A program made the translations under genes and the position numbers. DNA of 64,000 bases from WTFY01 sp011523795 (GTDB lineage Bacteria > Pseudomonadota > Gammaproteobacteria > UBA4575): positions 992,001 through 1,056,000 of the forward strand of contig OZ242278.1 in the NCBI GenBank assembly GCA_965207475.1, given 5' to 3'. Under the pieces are notes generated by a model that saw only the letters and a program-made list of their open reading frames with translations, was not told the DNA's origin and did no database searches. Shown piece by piece: positions 8,819 to 18,460 of the stretch; position 1 is the first letter of the stretch, and every line of letters begins with the position of its first letter.

Positions 8819-9483
8819 TGAAATGCATGTTGCTGTCTGCAGGATTGGGTAACCGATTAAGGCCTCTCACCCTTCAGGTTCCAAAACCCCTGGTCACACT
8901 TGCAGGCAAGCCTCTCATAGTGCACCACCTGGAAAGATTAGCTGCGGCAGGTTATGAAGATATCGTTATCAACCTTTCCTACTTGGGGGAGATGATCAAG
9001 CAAACACTCAAGGACGGTCATGACTACGGGGTCCACATCGAATATTCATTCGAAGGGGAGCAGCCATTAGGCACAGCCGGAGGAATCGTTCATGCGCTGC
9101 CATTACTGGGTAACAGACCCTTTGTGGTAGTTAACAGCGATATATGGTGTGATCACCACTTATCTTTTCCTGTCCTTACACACGACTTGGCGCACCTGGT
9201 GCTTGTAGATAATCCGGCCCACAACCCCAAAGGCGACTTTGAATATGAATCTGGGAGGGCCTGCAATTCAGGTGAAAAGCGCCTGACTTTTAGTGGCATA
9301 GGTATCTATGTGCCGAAATTGTTTCAGTCTCTAACCGCTACAAAACTTGATTTGGCTTCTGTCCTGCGCACTGCCATTGATCAGGGACGTGTGAGTGCCG
9401 AATACTATGCCGGCAACTGGTTTGACATCGGTACTGCCGAACGGCTGATGCAGGCCGAAGACCACGTTTCAAAGATCAAATGA
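8815..9483 (+). CDS. murU: N-acetylmuramate-1-phosphate uridylyltransferase (MurU)
   Basis: Transfers UMP to MurNAc-1-phosphate, giving UDP-MurNAc from recycled wall sugar. 222 residues. Seen: the nucleotidyltransferase loop LLSAGLGNRLRPLT at residues 5-18, a PKPL block, PLGTAGG near residue 83, and the metal-binding NSDIWCD. Two adjacent ATGs (8815, 8818) are possible starts. Coupled to amgK by a 4-base overlap. The pair is common in gammaproteobacteria, where it often adjoins lptD-surA; here lptD lies about 11 kb away, past the lip and wall genes. Confidence 0.9.
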   Translation: MMKCMLLSAGLGNRLRPLTLQVPKPLVTLAGKPLIVHHLERLAAAGYEDIVINLSYLGEMIKQTLKDGHDYGVHIEYSFEGEQPLGTAGGIVHALPLLGNRPFVVVNSDIWCDHHLSFPVLTHDLAHLVLVDNPAHNPKGDFEYESGRACNSGEKRLTFSGIGIYVPKLFQSLTATKLDLASVLRTAIDQGRVSAEYYAGNWFDIGTAERLMQAEDHVSKIK

Positions 9484-9565
9484 CAGATAAAGCAGGGCAA
9501 GAATACTGACAAGCTGCTCTAGAATGCCAGCCTGCAAGACTCATGCCTCCGAAGAACAACACAAT

Positions 9566-10513
9566 TCAGTGCCCGTATGCATCGATATCTGCGTGGTAAG
9601 AAGAGCGCACCATGGGCCCGCTCGCAACGTGCTTGAAACCCAGGTCCTGCGCTACATCGCGCAAGCTGTCAAATTCCGCTGGATTCAAGTAGCGTTGCAC
9701 TGACAGGTGATAACGACTGGGCTGAAGATACTGACCCAATGTAAGCCTGTCCACATTATGCGCCCTCAAATCTTTCATCACCTGGATGACCTCATTGATG
9801 CGTTCTCCTAGACCCAACATCAGCCCCGATTTCGTGGGGACACTTCCAAGCATTTGTTTGTGCCGATACAGCAGGTCCAGGGAGTGCTGATAGTCAGCAC
9901 CAGGGCGAACATGTGGATACAAGCGAGGGACAGTTTCCAGATTATGGTTAAACACATCCGAAGGCTGGAGAAACAGATTCTTCAATGCCTGAACCAGACG
10001 GCCTCTAAAATCGGGAACAAGAATTTCAATTGTTACATCTGTACAGCTTTCTCGTATTTTGCGTATGCACTTGACGAAATGGCCCGCTCCCCCATCATGC
10101 AAATCATCACGATCTACGGAAGTGATCACTACATAACGCAGTCCCATGGTGTCAACCGCCTCTGCTAGGCGTGCTGGCTCCTGTTCATCCAGCGGAAACG
10201 GCCGGCCATGGGCCACATCACAAAAAGAACAGCGGCGAGTACACACGTCGCCCATGATCATGAATGTAGCCGTACCTTGTCCGAAACACTCGTTCAAGTT
10301 TGGACAAGCGGCCTCCTCGCATACGGTGTGCAGCTTCTGTTCTCTCAACAGATTCTTCAATGCCTGAACCTTTGGAGTAGGAGCTTGCGCACGAATCCAT
10401 GCCGGTTTTGGTTTACGCGGTGTATCATCTGCGTGGCTTACAGGGATACGTAACATTTTTTCCTTGCCTCGCTGCTTCACACCAAGCTTTGCAAGATGAG
10501 ATTTACTTACCAA
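9566..10513 (-). CDS. lipA: Lipoyl synthase (LipA), radical SAM
   Basis: Inserts two sulfurs into octanoyl groups on lipoyl domains. 315 residues. Seen: the auxiliary-cluster motif CEEAACPNLNEC, the radical-SAM motif CTRRCSFC, and the C-terminal RSSYHAD. The start is a TTG at 10513, inside the last codons of lipB. It is preferred over the ATG at 10456 (which has AAGGA 5 bases before it) because the extra N-terminus LGVKQRGKEKM-RIPV matches the GVKYRDADKM-IPV pattern of E. coli LipA. Translationally coupled to lipB. Confidence 0.95.
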   Translation of the reverse strand: MVSKSHLAKLGVKQRGKEKMLRIPVSHADDTPRKPKPAWIRAQAPTPKVQALKNLLREQKLHTVCEEAACPNLNECFGQGTATFMIMGDVCTRRCSFCDVAHGRPFPLDEQEPARLAEAVDTMGLRYVVITSVDRDDLHDGGAGHFVKCIRKIRESCTDVTIEILVPDFRGRLVQALKNLFLQPSDVFNHNLETVPRLYPHVRPGADYQHSLDLLYRHKQMLGSVPTKSGLMLGLGERINEVIQVMKDLRAHNVDRLTLGQYLQPSRYHLSVQRYLNPAEFDSLRDVAQDLGFKHVASGPMVRSSYHADIDAYGH

Positions 10514-11144
10514 TGACTTCTATATCCTCAGCTTTGTAGTTCAGTTGATTACATAACTGCATTGCTAGTTCCTCATGGACTTGCTGGCAATCAGATATGA
10601 CTCCATGGTCCCTCAACTGCGTAACGGAAAGCCCGGGGAATCCACATGGGTCCATCTGTGAAAAAGGAGTCAAGTCCATGTCTACGTTTAATGCCACACC
10701 ATGGTAACAACATCCACTCCTTACCCTCAAACCGAGTGAAGCAACTTTTGCATTTTCGATATACACCCCGTGAGCTTCATCACGTGCCTGAGCACTAATC
10801 CGGTAACTGTCCAGAAGGTCGACCACTGCCTGTTCCATGTGGGCAACCAACTTCCTGATTCCCAATGATTTTCGTCGCAGATCAATCAACAGGTAGATAA
10901 TTGCCTGTCCAGGAGCATGATAAGTTACCTGACCTCCACGGTCCGTTTGAACAACCGGAACCTCGAGTCCTGGCTGGATATGCTTGACATCGGCATGAGC
11001 TCCCAGCGTTACAACAGGAGAGTGTTGCAGACACCAGAATTCATCTGCAGTTCGAATATTTCGTCCAATGGTGAACTCGCGCATTTTTGTAAATGTCGGT
11101 ACATATTCCTGCTGACCCAAATAGCGTATCTTCAGCATTCGCAT
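10503..11144 (-). CDS. lipB: Octanoyl-ACP:protein octanoyltransferase (LipB)
   Basis: Moves octanoate from acyl-carrier protein to lipoyl domains such as GcvH, before LipA acts. 213 residues. Seen: an RGGQVTYHAPGQ block, KVASLGLRV with the catalytic Lys, a GVALNVDMDL block and the catalytic Cys in DPCG. Overlaps lipA by 11 bases; both belong to the same minus-strand transcript. Two nearby ATGs (residues 1 and 3) are possible starts. Confidence 0.95.
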   Translation of the reverse strand: MRMLKIRYLGQQEYVPTFTKMREFTIGRNIRTADEFWCLQHSPVVTLGAHADVKHIQPGLEVPVVQTDRGGQVTYHAPGQAIIYLLIDLRRKSLGIRKLVAHMEQAVVDLLDSYRISAQARDEAHGVYIENAKVASLGLRVRSGCCYHGVALNVDMDLTPFSQMDPCGFPGLSVTQLRDHGVISDCQQVHEELAMQLCNQLNYKAEDIEVIGK

Positions 11145-11247
11145 TTATGACTGCCGCACAATCCCGTGGTCATAAGAGAAGGAGTCAATTCAAGCGGACC
11201 TGCAAAATCCAACCCTGCCAGTAGAGCCAGTTTGACTGTTAGCGTGA

Positions 11248-12096
11248 CTAGCCGAGAAGCTTCCTTTGCTGATACAAGTCATAGACATCCTTCCAAAGCT
11301 TGCCTGGTGCCCCATTTCCTACAGGACACTGGTTAACTGTTGTAGCCGCTAGTACCCCCTTGGCAGAGCTTGTAATCCACAACTCATCAGCCTCATAGAG
11401 CCAGTTTTCAGGTATTGCTTGCTCGTGGCACTTCTGCCCTAGTACCTCCAGCAATTCCAAAATCACGTCCCGCGTTATACCGGGCAGAATTAGGTTGTCT
11501 TTTGGATGCGTGAAAACTTCCTCATCACGGACTACAAACAGGTTGCTGGAAGATCCCTCAAGAGCAAATCCGTCACGAACCATGATGGCCTCCGCTGCGC
11601 CAGCCTGCAAGGCAGATTGTTTTGCCAGAACATTCGGCAACAGGTCAATGACTTTGATGTCGCAACGTTGCCAACGAGTATCTTTCACAATATTCAGTGC
11701 AACCCCTTTCTGAAGCTGCTCATCCGCTATATCTGCTAACGGGTTCGCCATAGCAAACACGGTTGGACTCGTGTTTTCAGGAAACCCATGATCACGTGGC
11801 GCAATACCCCTGGTCACCTGTATGTAAACAGCAAGGTCAATACAATTTGACTGCCTGATCAGGTTCTCAACTATTCCTTCCCACTGTTTATGGGTATACG
11901 GATTTTGAATGTGAACCTGTTCCAAGCTGCGCGCAAGCCTGACCAGATGCGGTTGTAAACAAAATGCCTTGCGATCATAGACGGGAACCAGTTCGTACAC
12001 GCCGTCACCAAAAATAAAACCACGATCCAGAGGCGAAATTTGGCATGCCTCCAGCGGCATGTACTCATCATTAAGGAAGGCTGGAATTTCTGCCAC
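11248..12096 (-). CDS. dat: D-amino acid aminotransferase (class IV, PLP)
   Basis: Transaminates D-alanine and 2-oxoglutarate to give D-glutamate for cell wall; branched-chain aminotransferase fold. Seen: SPLDRGFIFGDGVYE near the N-terminus, a VIDLLPNVLAKQ block with the PLP Lys, AIMVRDGFALEGSSSNLF and ITRDVILEL. The start is uncertain: an in-frame ATG at 12159 lies within dacC and would add non-family sequence. The GTG at 12096 (282 residues) or the TTG at 12111 (287 residues) fits the family better. It directly follows dacC, suggesting coupling. Substrate choice between D-amino acid and branched-chain or aminodeoxychorismate relatives is inferred from the FGDGVYE block and wall context. Confidence 0.83.
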   Translation of the reverse strand: MAEIPAFLNDEYMPLEACQISPLDRGFIFGDGVYELVPVYDRKAFCLQPHLVRLARSLEQVHIQNPYTHKQWEGIVENLIRQSNCIDLAVYIQVTRGIAPRDHGFPENTSPTVFAMANPLADIADEQLQKGVALNIVKDTRWQRCDIKVIDLLPNVLAKQSALQAGAAEAIMVRDGFALEGSSSNLFVVRDEEVFTHPKDNLILPGITRDVILELLEVLGQKCHEQAIPENWLYEADELWITSSAKGVLAATTVNQCPVGNGAPGKLWKDVYDLYQQRKLLG

Positions 12097-12112
12097 AATC
12101 AGCGTACTCAAT

Positions 12113-13270
12113 CTAGTAAAGTCGTATGAAAAAATCGAAAAGGCGCCTCCACAAGCCACCCTTGGGATTCGACTTCAGGGCTACCAGCAGTTCTTCAGCA
12201 ACTTCTTCATCCCCCAAAGTAATCTTGATGGTGCCAAGCTCGTCACCCTCTGAAACAGGTGCCATGATATCAGGCTCTACATGCACAACTGCCTTAAGAC
12301 TGTGTGACTGGCCACGTGGGATGGTAACAAAAAGATCATGATCAAGTCCCAGTTGCAAGAACTTTGATTCTCCATGCCAAATGCGTCTTTCGATCAATGC
12401 TTCATGTGCATGATACAACTTATGCAACTCATAGTGCCTGAAACCGTAGCTGAGCAATGCCTGGCTGTTAATCATGCGGGAATGCGGGCTGGCTGCACCC
12501 ATTACTACCGAAATCAAACGCATACCTTTACGTTCTGCAGAGGCTGCCAGGCAGTACCGGGCTGTTGTTGTGTACCCGGTTTTAATACCGTCTACCGTTT
12601 CGTCCTTCCATAGCAGTCGGTTACGATTGTGCTGTCGAATGTTGTTGAAAGTAAACTCTTTTTTCGCATAGCGCCGGTATTCTTCGGGGAACTCATGGAT
12701 CATCGCACGAGAGAGTAAAGCCACATCATAGGCTGTCGTATAATGATCCTCTGCTGGCAATCCCGTTGAATTTATAAATCTGCTGTCCTCAAGTGCCAGT
12801 TGCTTGGCCTGTGCGTTCATCATTTCCGCAAAACTTTCTTCTGTGCCGGCAAGATGTTCAGCTAGTGCGATACTGGCATCATTGCCTGACTGTATGACCA
12901 TTCCCCGAAGTAAATCTACAAGGGGGACCTTGTCCCCTACTTCGACGAACATTCTGGAGCCCACGCTGCGCCAAGCCTTCTCACTGATAGACACTGCATC
13001 ATCCAGGTGTACATCACCTTGTGCCAAGGCTTTGTACACGAGGTACGCAGTCATGATCTTTGTAAGGCTTGCCGGCTCTACATGTTTTCTTGGATTATGT
13101 TGTGCAAGCACAGAACCGCTAGCATGGTCCATCAGCACATAACTTGAAGCTTCAAATTCAGGCGCAGCCGGAATGGGAATGGGTTCTGCTTGCGAGAATG
13201 ATCCAATGCCTGCAAGCACCAGCGCCAAAAGAACAACCTTATACTTCATACAACTTTGGTTAACGGGCAT
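12113..13270 (-). CDS. dacC: D-alanyl-D-alanine carboxypeptidase (PBP5/6 family)
   Basis: Periplasmic, low-molecular-weight penicillin-binding protein that trims the terminal D-Ala of stem peptides. 385 residues. A signal peptide (VVLLALVLAGIGSFSQA) precedes the mature start EPIPIPAAPEF. Catalytic motifs are in order: ASLTK (SxxK), SGND (SxN) and IKTGYT (KTG). The last residues (FDFFIRLY) form the amphipathic helix that usually attaches the enzyme to the inner membrane. An internal ATG at 13249 is an equally possible start. The dacA/dacC name cannot be settled from sequence alone. Confidence 0.93.
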   Translation of the reverse strand: MPVNQSCMKYKVVLLALVLAGIGSFSQAEPIPIPAAPEFEASSYVLMDHASGSVLAQHNPRKHVEPASLTKIMTAYLVYKALAQGDVHLDDAVSISEKAWRSVGSRMFVEVGDKVPLVDLLRGMVIQSGNDASIALAEHLAGTEESFAEMMNAQAKQLALEDSRFINSTGLPAEDHYTTAYDVALLSRAMIHEFPEEYRRYAKKEFTFNNIRQHNRNRLLWKDETVDGIKTGYTTTARYCLAASAERKGMRLISVVMGAASPHSRMINSQALLSYGFRHYELHKLYHAHEALIERRIWHGESKFLQLGLDHDLFVTIPRGQSHSLKAVVHVEPDIMAPVSEGDELGTIKITLGDEEVAEELLVALKSNPKGGLWRRLFDFFIRLY

Positions 13271-13284
13271 TCTCCCAAAACTGA

Positions 13285-14175
13285 TTACTCAATCACTATC
13301 CTGTGCTCTCTCATACCCAAGTCACTAAGCCTTGCGAAAGTGTCATCAGCAGCCTGGACCGTAGGCAAGGGACCTATCCTCACTCTATGCAACTCCTCCA
13401 TATCTTTCGTGACCGGGGATATTGACACAGCACCTAAATCCAGTTCGCGGAGCTGATTAACCAGTTGGGCAGCACCAGCACGTAAACTGAACGCACCCAC
13501 CTGTACAAATATCCTGGGTCTGCCGGACTCCAGATTGGGTCCGACAGTTGTATCACTGGGATTGCCTGCATCCATGCCTTGAGTAAGTTTGTTTCCGGAC
13601 TCTTCAGAAAGCCGGTAGTGTAATGGATCAATGGCATTAATTTCCACCAGGCCGGTGCCTTTCTCGACGATTCCTAATTTTCTTGCTGCCGAATACGATA
13701 AGTCTATAACCCTGTTTTTACTAAAAGGCCCACGGTCATTGATGCGTACAACGATCTGTTTGCCATTTTCGAGGTTTTTTACCTGGACATAGGTGGGAAG
13801 CGGCAGCCGGGTATGAGCAGCCGTCATGGCAAACATGTCATAAACTTCACCACTTGAGGTTCGCTGGCCATGGAATTTCCAGCCATACCAAGAAGCGATT
13901 CCCCTTTCTTTAAACCCTCGGCTGCTGGAAAGTGTGTAGTAGCGTTTGCCAAAGACGGTATACGACGCAGGATTGCCATAGCGGCTGCGTGGTTCAGCTC
14001 TTGGAACCGGGTCAGGTGGCAGTTCTCGCTGGGGTATTTTTGCAGCCGACGGTACAGGCGGAGTTATCCTGACGTGTTTTTTTGCAGTACAGCCAACCTG
14101 TACGGCTACAAGCAGGGAAAACACACAAACATTGGTAAAACAGATTGCAGCCCTGTGGGCTTCAGTTTTGTACAA
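13285..14175 (-). CDS. rlpA: Septal-ring lytic transglycosylase lipoprotein RlpA
   Basis: Outer-membrane lipoprotein cleaving denuded glycan strands. The start is a TTG at 14175 with AAGGA five bases upstream. This gives 296 residues and a proper lipoprotein leader ending VAVQVGC (lipobox). The longer frame to 14304 adds sequence antisense-like in character and lying within mltB. Double-psi-beta-barrel domain: GIASWYGWKFHGQRTSSGE, then VRINDRGPF and RVIDLSYSAARKLG with the catalytic Asp. A C-terminal SPOR domain (about the last 75 residues, RIFVQVGAFS) binds denuded peptidoglycan. The 5' end overlaps the mltB stop by 14 bases. Confidence 0.92.
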   Translation of the reverse strand: MYKTEAHRAAICFTNVCVFSLLVAVQVGCTAKKHVRITPPVPSAAKIPQRELPPDPVPRAEPRSRYGNPASYTVFGKRYYTLSSSRGFKERGIASWYGWKFHGQRTSSGEVYDMFAMTAAHTRLPLPTYVQVKNLENGKQIVVRINDRGPFSKNRVIDLSYSAARKLGIVEKGTGLVEINAIDPLHYRLSEESGNKLTQGMDAGNPSDTTVGPNLESGRPRIFVQVGAFSLRAGAAQLVNQLRELDLGAVSISPVTKDMEELHRVRIGPLPTVQAADDTFARLSDLGMREHRIVIE

Positions 14176-15166
14176 CGTAGTCCTTAAATTCCTGTTTGAT
14201 AAGCTGGCTGAGCTGATACACCGCCATTGCGTACATATGACTGTGATTATAACGCGTGATGACGTAAAAATTGTTCGACCCGACCCAGTATTCCGATGAG
14301 TCATCCTTTCTTAGCTCAAGCAGGGCAACCTCATCCCTATCGGCAAGTAGCCCCCCCGGTAGCAGTACATCGTACTGGGGCAGTTCGGAAATTGAGGCGG
14401 TAGGCTTCATTCCCTTTGTCAAAAGCAACTTATGGCGCTCCCCTATTACCGTTACAGGAAAGGCAACAGCAAGATTGGGCTTCCAGCCATGCTCCTTGAA
14501 ATAGTTGGCGATACTGCCAATGACGTCAGCACTGCTATTCCATAAATCACGTTTGCCGTCTCTATCAAAATCCACTGCATATCTTCTGTAACTGCTCGAA
14601 ATAAACTGGCTTTTGCCCATTGCACCAGCATAAGAACCTTTAACTGAACGAGGATCGAGCTTTTCCTCTCTAGCTAGCAGGAGAAAATGTTCCAGTTCAC
14701 CACGAAAAAACTTTTCCCGTGGCTCATATTCAAATCCCAGAGTTACAAGCGAATCCAGCACCAGAAACCTGCCTTCATATTTCCCATAGAACGATTCGAC
14801 CCCGATGATGGCAACTATGATCTCGGGAGGAATACCGTACTGTTGCCCTGCAAGCTGCAAAATCTCTTCGTTTTCAGCCCAGAACTGCAAACCTTCACTG
14901 ACTCGGCGTGAAGTGATAAATATCTTCCTGTACTCCTGCCAGTTCTTTTTCTTCTCTGCAGGGCGCTGTATGGCATTCAACACTTCATTCTGTTTTCGTA
15001 CCTCTCCAATGAGTGCAATCAAAGAAGACTTGGAATATTGATGACGTTGCGAAAAGTCATCAATGAATCGACTTACCTCTGCATTGTCCAAATAGCTTGG
15101 ATCAGCAGCTAACCCCTGTGTGATTACAACGCTAAAAAAAAGAAAAAAGAACCGTAGTTGTCTCAT
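14162..15166 (-). CDS. mltB: Lytic murein transglycosylase B (MltB)
   Basis: Cleaves peptidoglycan glycan strands to anhydro-MurNAc ends. 334 residues. An N-terminal hydrophobic signal (FFFLFFSVVITQGLA) has no lipobox Cys, unlike E. coli MltB, so this copy may be soluble in the periplasm. Seen: AIIGVESFYGKYEGR with the catalytic Glu, PRSVKGSYAGAMGKSQFI, and a calcium-type DFDRDGKRDLW loop. It sits 3 bp after rodA and couples into rlpA, making a wall-elongation operon. Confidence 0.93.
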   Translation of the reverse strand: MRQLRFFFLFFSVVITQGLAADPSYLDNAEVSRFIDDFSQRHQYSKSSLIALIGEVRKQNEVLNAIQRPAEKKKNWQEYRKIFITSRRVSEGLQFWAENEEILQLAGQQYGIPPEIIVAIIGVESFYGKYEGRFLVLDSLVTLGFEYEPREKFFRGELEHFLLLAREEKLDPRSVKGSYAGAMGKSQFISSSYRRYAVDFDRDGKRDLWNSSADVIGSIANYFKEHGWKPNLAVAFPVTVIGERHKLLLTKGMKPTASISELPQYDVLLPGGLLADRDEVALLELRKDDSSEYWVGSNNFYVITRYNHSHMYAMAVYQLSQLIKQEFKDYVVQN

Positions 15167-15169
15167 AGT

Positions 15170-16273
15170 TCAAGATGTAAACAGCTTTCTTCGGGATTGA
15201 ATCGATATCAGTATCCCAAATGTCGCCAGAATAGTCACAGCCGATGTCCCTCCGTAACTGATCAATGGTAATGGCACGCCTACGACTGGTAACAGACCGC
15301 TCACCATACCGATATTTACCACGAAGTACACAAAAAATGACAGGCTGAGGCTACCGGCCAAAATCCGAGAATAAGTATCCCCCGCACCTGAAGCAATACT
15401 CAACCCGCGCATCACGATAAACCCATAGATCAAAAGCAGTAACACAACGCCAAAAAAACCAAACTCTTCGCCTAATACAGCAAAGATAAAGTCAGTGGTC
15501 CGTTCAGGTATGAAATCTAACTGGGACTGGGTTCCATTCAACCATCCCTTCCCGAACACTCCCCCTGAACCAATTGCTATCTTGGACTGGATAATATGGT
15601 AACCGGTTCCAAGCGGGTCTCGTTCAGGATCGAGCAAAGTTAATATCCGTTGCTGCTGATAATCATGCAAGTAGAACCAGACCATAGGCAAGCCTGCCAG
15701 TATTATTCCCCCCAGCAGTGTCAGAAATCGCCAGGTAATGCCGGCAAGAAAAATTGCAAAAAACCCAATACTTGATACCAACAAGGCTGTGCCAAGATCT
15801 GGCTGTATGGAAATCAACCATGTTGGAAAGGCGATCATCAGCACAGCCACAACCACTTGACTTATGGAAATAGGTGCTGGCTTGTTACTGAGATACCAGG
15901 CCACTGCCATTGGAAGAATTATTTTCATGACTTCAGAAGGCTGGAATCGTAATATCCCTAAGTCCAGCCAACGTTGTGCACCTTTACCCGTATAACCCAG
16001 TGTGAGTACAGCAACCAATAAAGCCAAACCTGCCAAGTACAGCCAAGGAGACCACCTGAATAGCTGCTCACTTGAAATTTGTGCTAGAAATATCAGAACA
16101 ACAAAGCCGACTGATATATGAACTGCCTGGCGTAAGACAATGTTCATCTCATGGCTAGCAGCACTGTACAACACTGACAGGCCCATCGCGCACAATACAA
16201 ACAGTGCACTCATCAGGACAGGGTCAAGGTTAAAGAGATGCCTCTGCTGTGTTCTGGTGGACTTGCTAAGCAT
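15170..16273 (-). CDS. rodA: Rod-shape SEDS glycosyltransferase RodA
   Basis: Inner-membrane peptidoglycan polymerase of the elongasome; partner of PBP2. 367 residues with about ten membrane segments. Seen: an LRFQPSEVMKI block, SIQPDLGTALL with the catalytic-region Asp, the DPERDPLGTGYHIIQSKIAIGSGG block and the C-terminal PLPLISYGGTS motif. Lies 28 bp downstream of mrdA, the usual mrdA-mrdB arrangement. Confidence 0.96.
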   Translation of the reverse strand: MLSKSTRTQQRHLFNLDPVLMSALFVLCAMGLSVLYSAASHEMNIVLRQAVHISVGFVVLIFLAQISSEQLFRWSPWLYLAGLALLVAVLTLGYTGKGAQRWLDLGILRFQPSEVMKIILPMAVAWYLSNKPAPISISQVVVAVLMIAFPTWLISIQPDLGTALLVSSIGFFAIFLAGITWRFLTLLGGIILAGLPMVWFYLHDYQQQRILTLLDPERDPLGTGYHIIQSKIAIGSGGVFGKGWLNGTQSQLDFIPERTTDFIFAVLGEEFGFFGVVLLLLIYGFIVMRGLSIASGAGDTYSRILAGSLSLSFFVYFVVNIGMVSGLLPVVGVPLPLISYGGTSAVTILATFGILISIQSRRKLFTS

Positions 16274-16301
16274 ACAGATACTCTGAAAAGGTATTTCCTA
16301 G

Positions 16302-18230
16302 TCAGGATGAATCTTCATTGTCTCTCAACAGGTAATGATCCATTACGGCTTTTGCAACAGGCGCTGCAGCTATACTGCCACTGCCTCCATTTTCCACAAC
16401 TACCGAGATAGCTATTTTAGGCTTATTTACGGGAGCGAACGCGATGAACAGGGCATGATCCTGAAGCCATCCAGAAATATTTTCCTTCTGAGTCTTTCTA
16501 TGCTCTTCATCTTGAGACAGACTAAATACCTGTGCAGTCCCTGTCTTCCCTGCAATTCGATAGCTGGCATCTTTCCCTACGCGATAAGCCGTCCCATTGG
16601 GCTTGTGCATCACATCTTCCATCGCTTTAACAATCTGCTCCCAGTAATTCCGGTTACTTATTTCAAGAGAATGCAAAACAGATTCATTGACCATTTTCTC
16701 TCCGCTACCTGAAGTGCGCAGAGTACGCAAAATCTTCGGTTGAACACGCTGGCCTCGCGTGGCCAAGACACTTGTTGCCAGAGCAAGTTGTAACGGAGTC
16801 GCAGTCATGTAGCCCTGGCCGATTCCGGTAATGATGGTTTCTCCAGGGTACCACGCCAGTCCAAGTGTCTCGTGTTTCCATTCCTGTGTAGGCAGGATGC
16901 CCTTCGCCTCTCCCAACGTATCCAGTCCAGTCTTGTTGCCAAAATTAAACTGTCCTAGAAAAGCAGACATCCGGTCTATTCCCAAGTTGTTGGCTAACGA
17001 GTAAAAATAAACGTCGCTCGACTGGATAATGGCCTTGGGCATGTCAACCCATCCGTGCCCTTCTTTTTTCCAGTCATGATATTTTCGACGACTCCCGGGC
17101 AGTTGGAAATAAGGTCCTGTCCATATCAAGTCTTCCAGCCTGATTACACCATGATGCAGCCCTGCCAGGGCCACCATTGGTTTTATCGTTGAACCTGGCG
17201 GATATTGGCCTGACAAGGCGCGATTGAACAATGGCTGATTCGGGTCATCGCGAAGCTTCAAGTACTGTTTGCTGTTGATACCATTTACGAACAAGTTAGG
17301 GTCGTATGTTGGCGCACTTACAAATGCCAAGATTTCTCCAGTTTCTGGTTCCATGGCTACTACGGACCCCCGGTGTTCGCCCAGGGCTTGCAATGCCACT
17401 TTCTGCAGCTCTGCATCCAGAGTCAATACGAGATCAGCACCCGGAACAGGAGGAATGCGTTTCAAGATTCGAAGCTTGCGACCCTGGGCATTAATCTCTA
17501 CGTGCTGATAACCAGTTTTGCCGTGGAGTAAATTCTCGTAATATTTCTCGACACCCAGTTTTCCGATGTAGTTGGTTCCACGGTAATTCTGCCTGTCAAG
17601 TTTCAGCATTTCTTCAGAGTCGATGCGCCCCACATAGCCCAAGGCATGGACATTCACATCGCCCATCGGGTAGTGACGGTTCGTATGTGCAGTGACCTCT
17701 ACACCGGGAAAACGGTGGCGATTTACTGAAAAACGTGCCACCTCATCCTCACTTAAGTGCATTTTCAAGAGGATAGATTCGAATGACTGCTTCCGTTCTA
17801 CATCTACAAAAAATCTCTGAAGATGTTGCTCCTCTAGCTCTACTAGCTGCCCCAGCTTAGAAACGACCTGTTCAAGATCATCTGTCAGAACAGGCGTGAT
17901 CCTGATCTGGTAGCTAGGCTTATTCACAGCCAACAGGTTGAGGTTCCGGTCATAGACTAACCCTCTGGCTGGAGGTACAGGTACAATTTTTATCCAGTTT
18001 TCCTGAGACAGGGTTTTATAGTAGTCATGACTCTGGACCTGAAGGGAATAGAGCCGCCAACCAAGTGCAAGCAGGCTCAAGAACACTACTAATGCAGCAA
18101 TGAACAGACGTGCCTTGAAATAGCGTGTTTCCTGCTTAAGGTCCTTTAGAAAATCGCGGGTGGTCAATTTGACTATTTCATCCAGTACATTGTCAGAAAT
18201 GATAACAAATATACCCTCTGGCTGATGCAT
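16302..18230 (-). CDS. mrdA: Penicillin-binding protein 2 (elongasome transpeptidase)
   Basis: Cross-links peptidoglycan during cell elongation with RodA. A single N-terminal membrane anchor (LFIAALVVFLSLLALGW) is followed by a pedestal domain opening at PPARGLVYDRN, then the transpeptidase with PGSTIKP (SxxK), SSD (SxN position, as in PBP2) and KTGTAQ. The start is uncertain: ATGs at 18281 and 18230 both lack a clear ribosome site. The family's N-terminus aligns best from a TTG at 18167 (LTTRDFLKDLKQE). It heads the mrdA-rodA-mltB-rlpA-dacC run. Confidence 0.95.
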   Translation of the reverse strand: MHQPEGIFVIISDNVLDEIVKLTTRDFLKDLKQETRYFKARLFIAALVVFLSLLALGWRLYSLQVQSHDYYKTLSQENWIKIVPVPPARGLVYDRNLNLLAVNKPSYQIRITPVLTDDLEQVVSKLGQLVELEEQHLQRFFVDVERKQSFESILLKMHLSEDEVARFSVNRHRFPGVEVTAHTNRHYPMGDVNVHALGYVGRIDSEEMLKLDRQNYRGTNYIGKLGVEKYYENLLHGKTGYQHVEINAQGRKLRILKRIPPVPGADLVLTLDAELQKVALQALGEHRGSVVAMEPETGEILAFVSAPTYDPNLFVNGINSKQYLKLRDDPNQPLFNRALSGQYPPGSTIKPMVALAGLHHGVIRLEDLIWTGPYFQLPGSRRKYHDWKKEGHGWVDMPKAIIQSSDVYFYSLANNLGIDRMSAFLGQFNFGNKTGLDTLGEAKGILPTQEWKHETLGLAWYPGETIITGIGQGYMTATPLQLALATSVLATRGQRVQPKILRTLRTSGSGEKMVNESVLHSLEISNRNYWEQIVKAMEDVMHKPNGTAYRVGKDASYRIAGKTGTAQVFSLSQDEEHRKTQKENISGWLQDHALFIAFAPVNKPKIAISVVVENGGSGSIAAAPVAKAVMDHYLLRDNEDSS

Positions 18231-18460
18231 GGGTGTATCTTTCGCACAGAGTGGAAAGAACACTGTGCATACATGTTTCATTAGAACCCATCGTGATATA
18301 GCATACGCATTGCACGGGACAGCGCGCCTTGTTAACGGGAGTCTGTATTTCAGTACAATACCCTCATGCTGGCCCGTACAGGTCAGTACCCTTGTTGCAG
18401 GATGCGATCAAATTTTTTGTTAAGAGCCACTATTTCTATCTCTAGCAGGGAGAAAGATTC

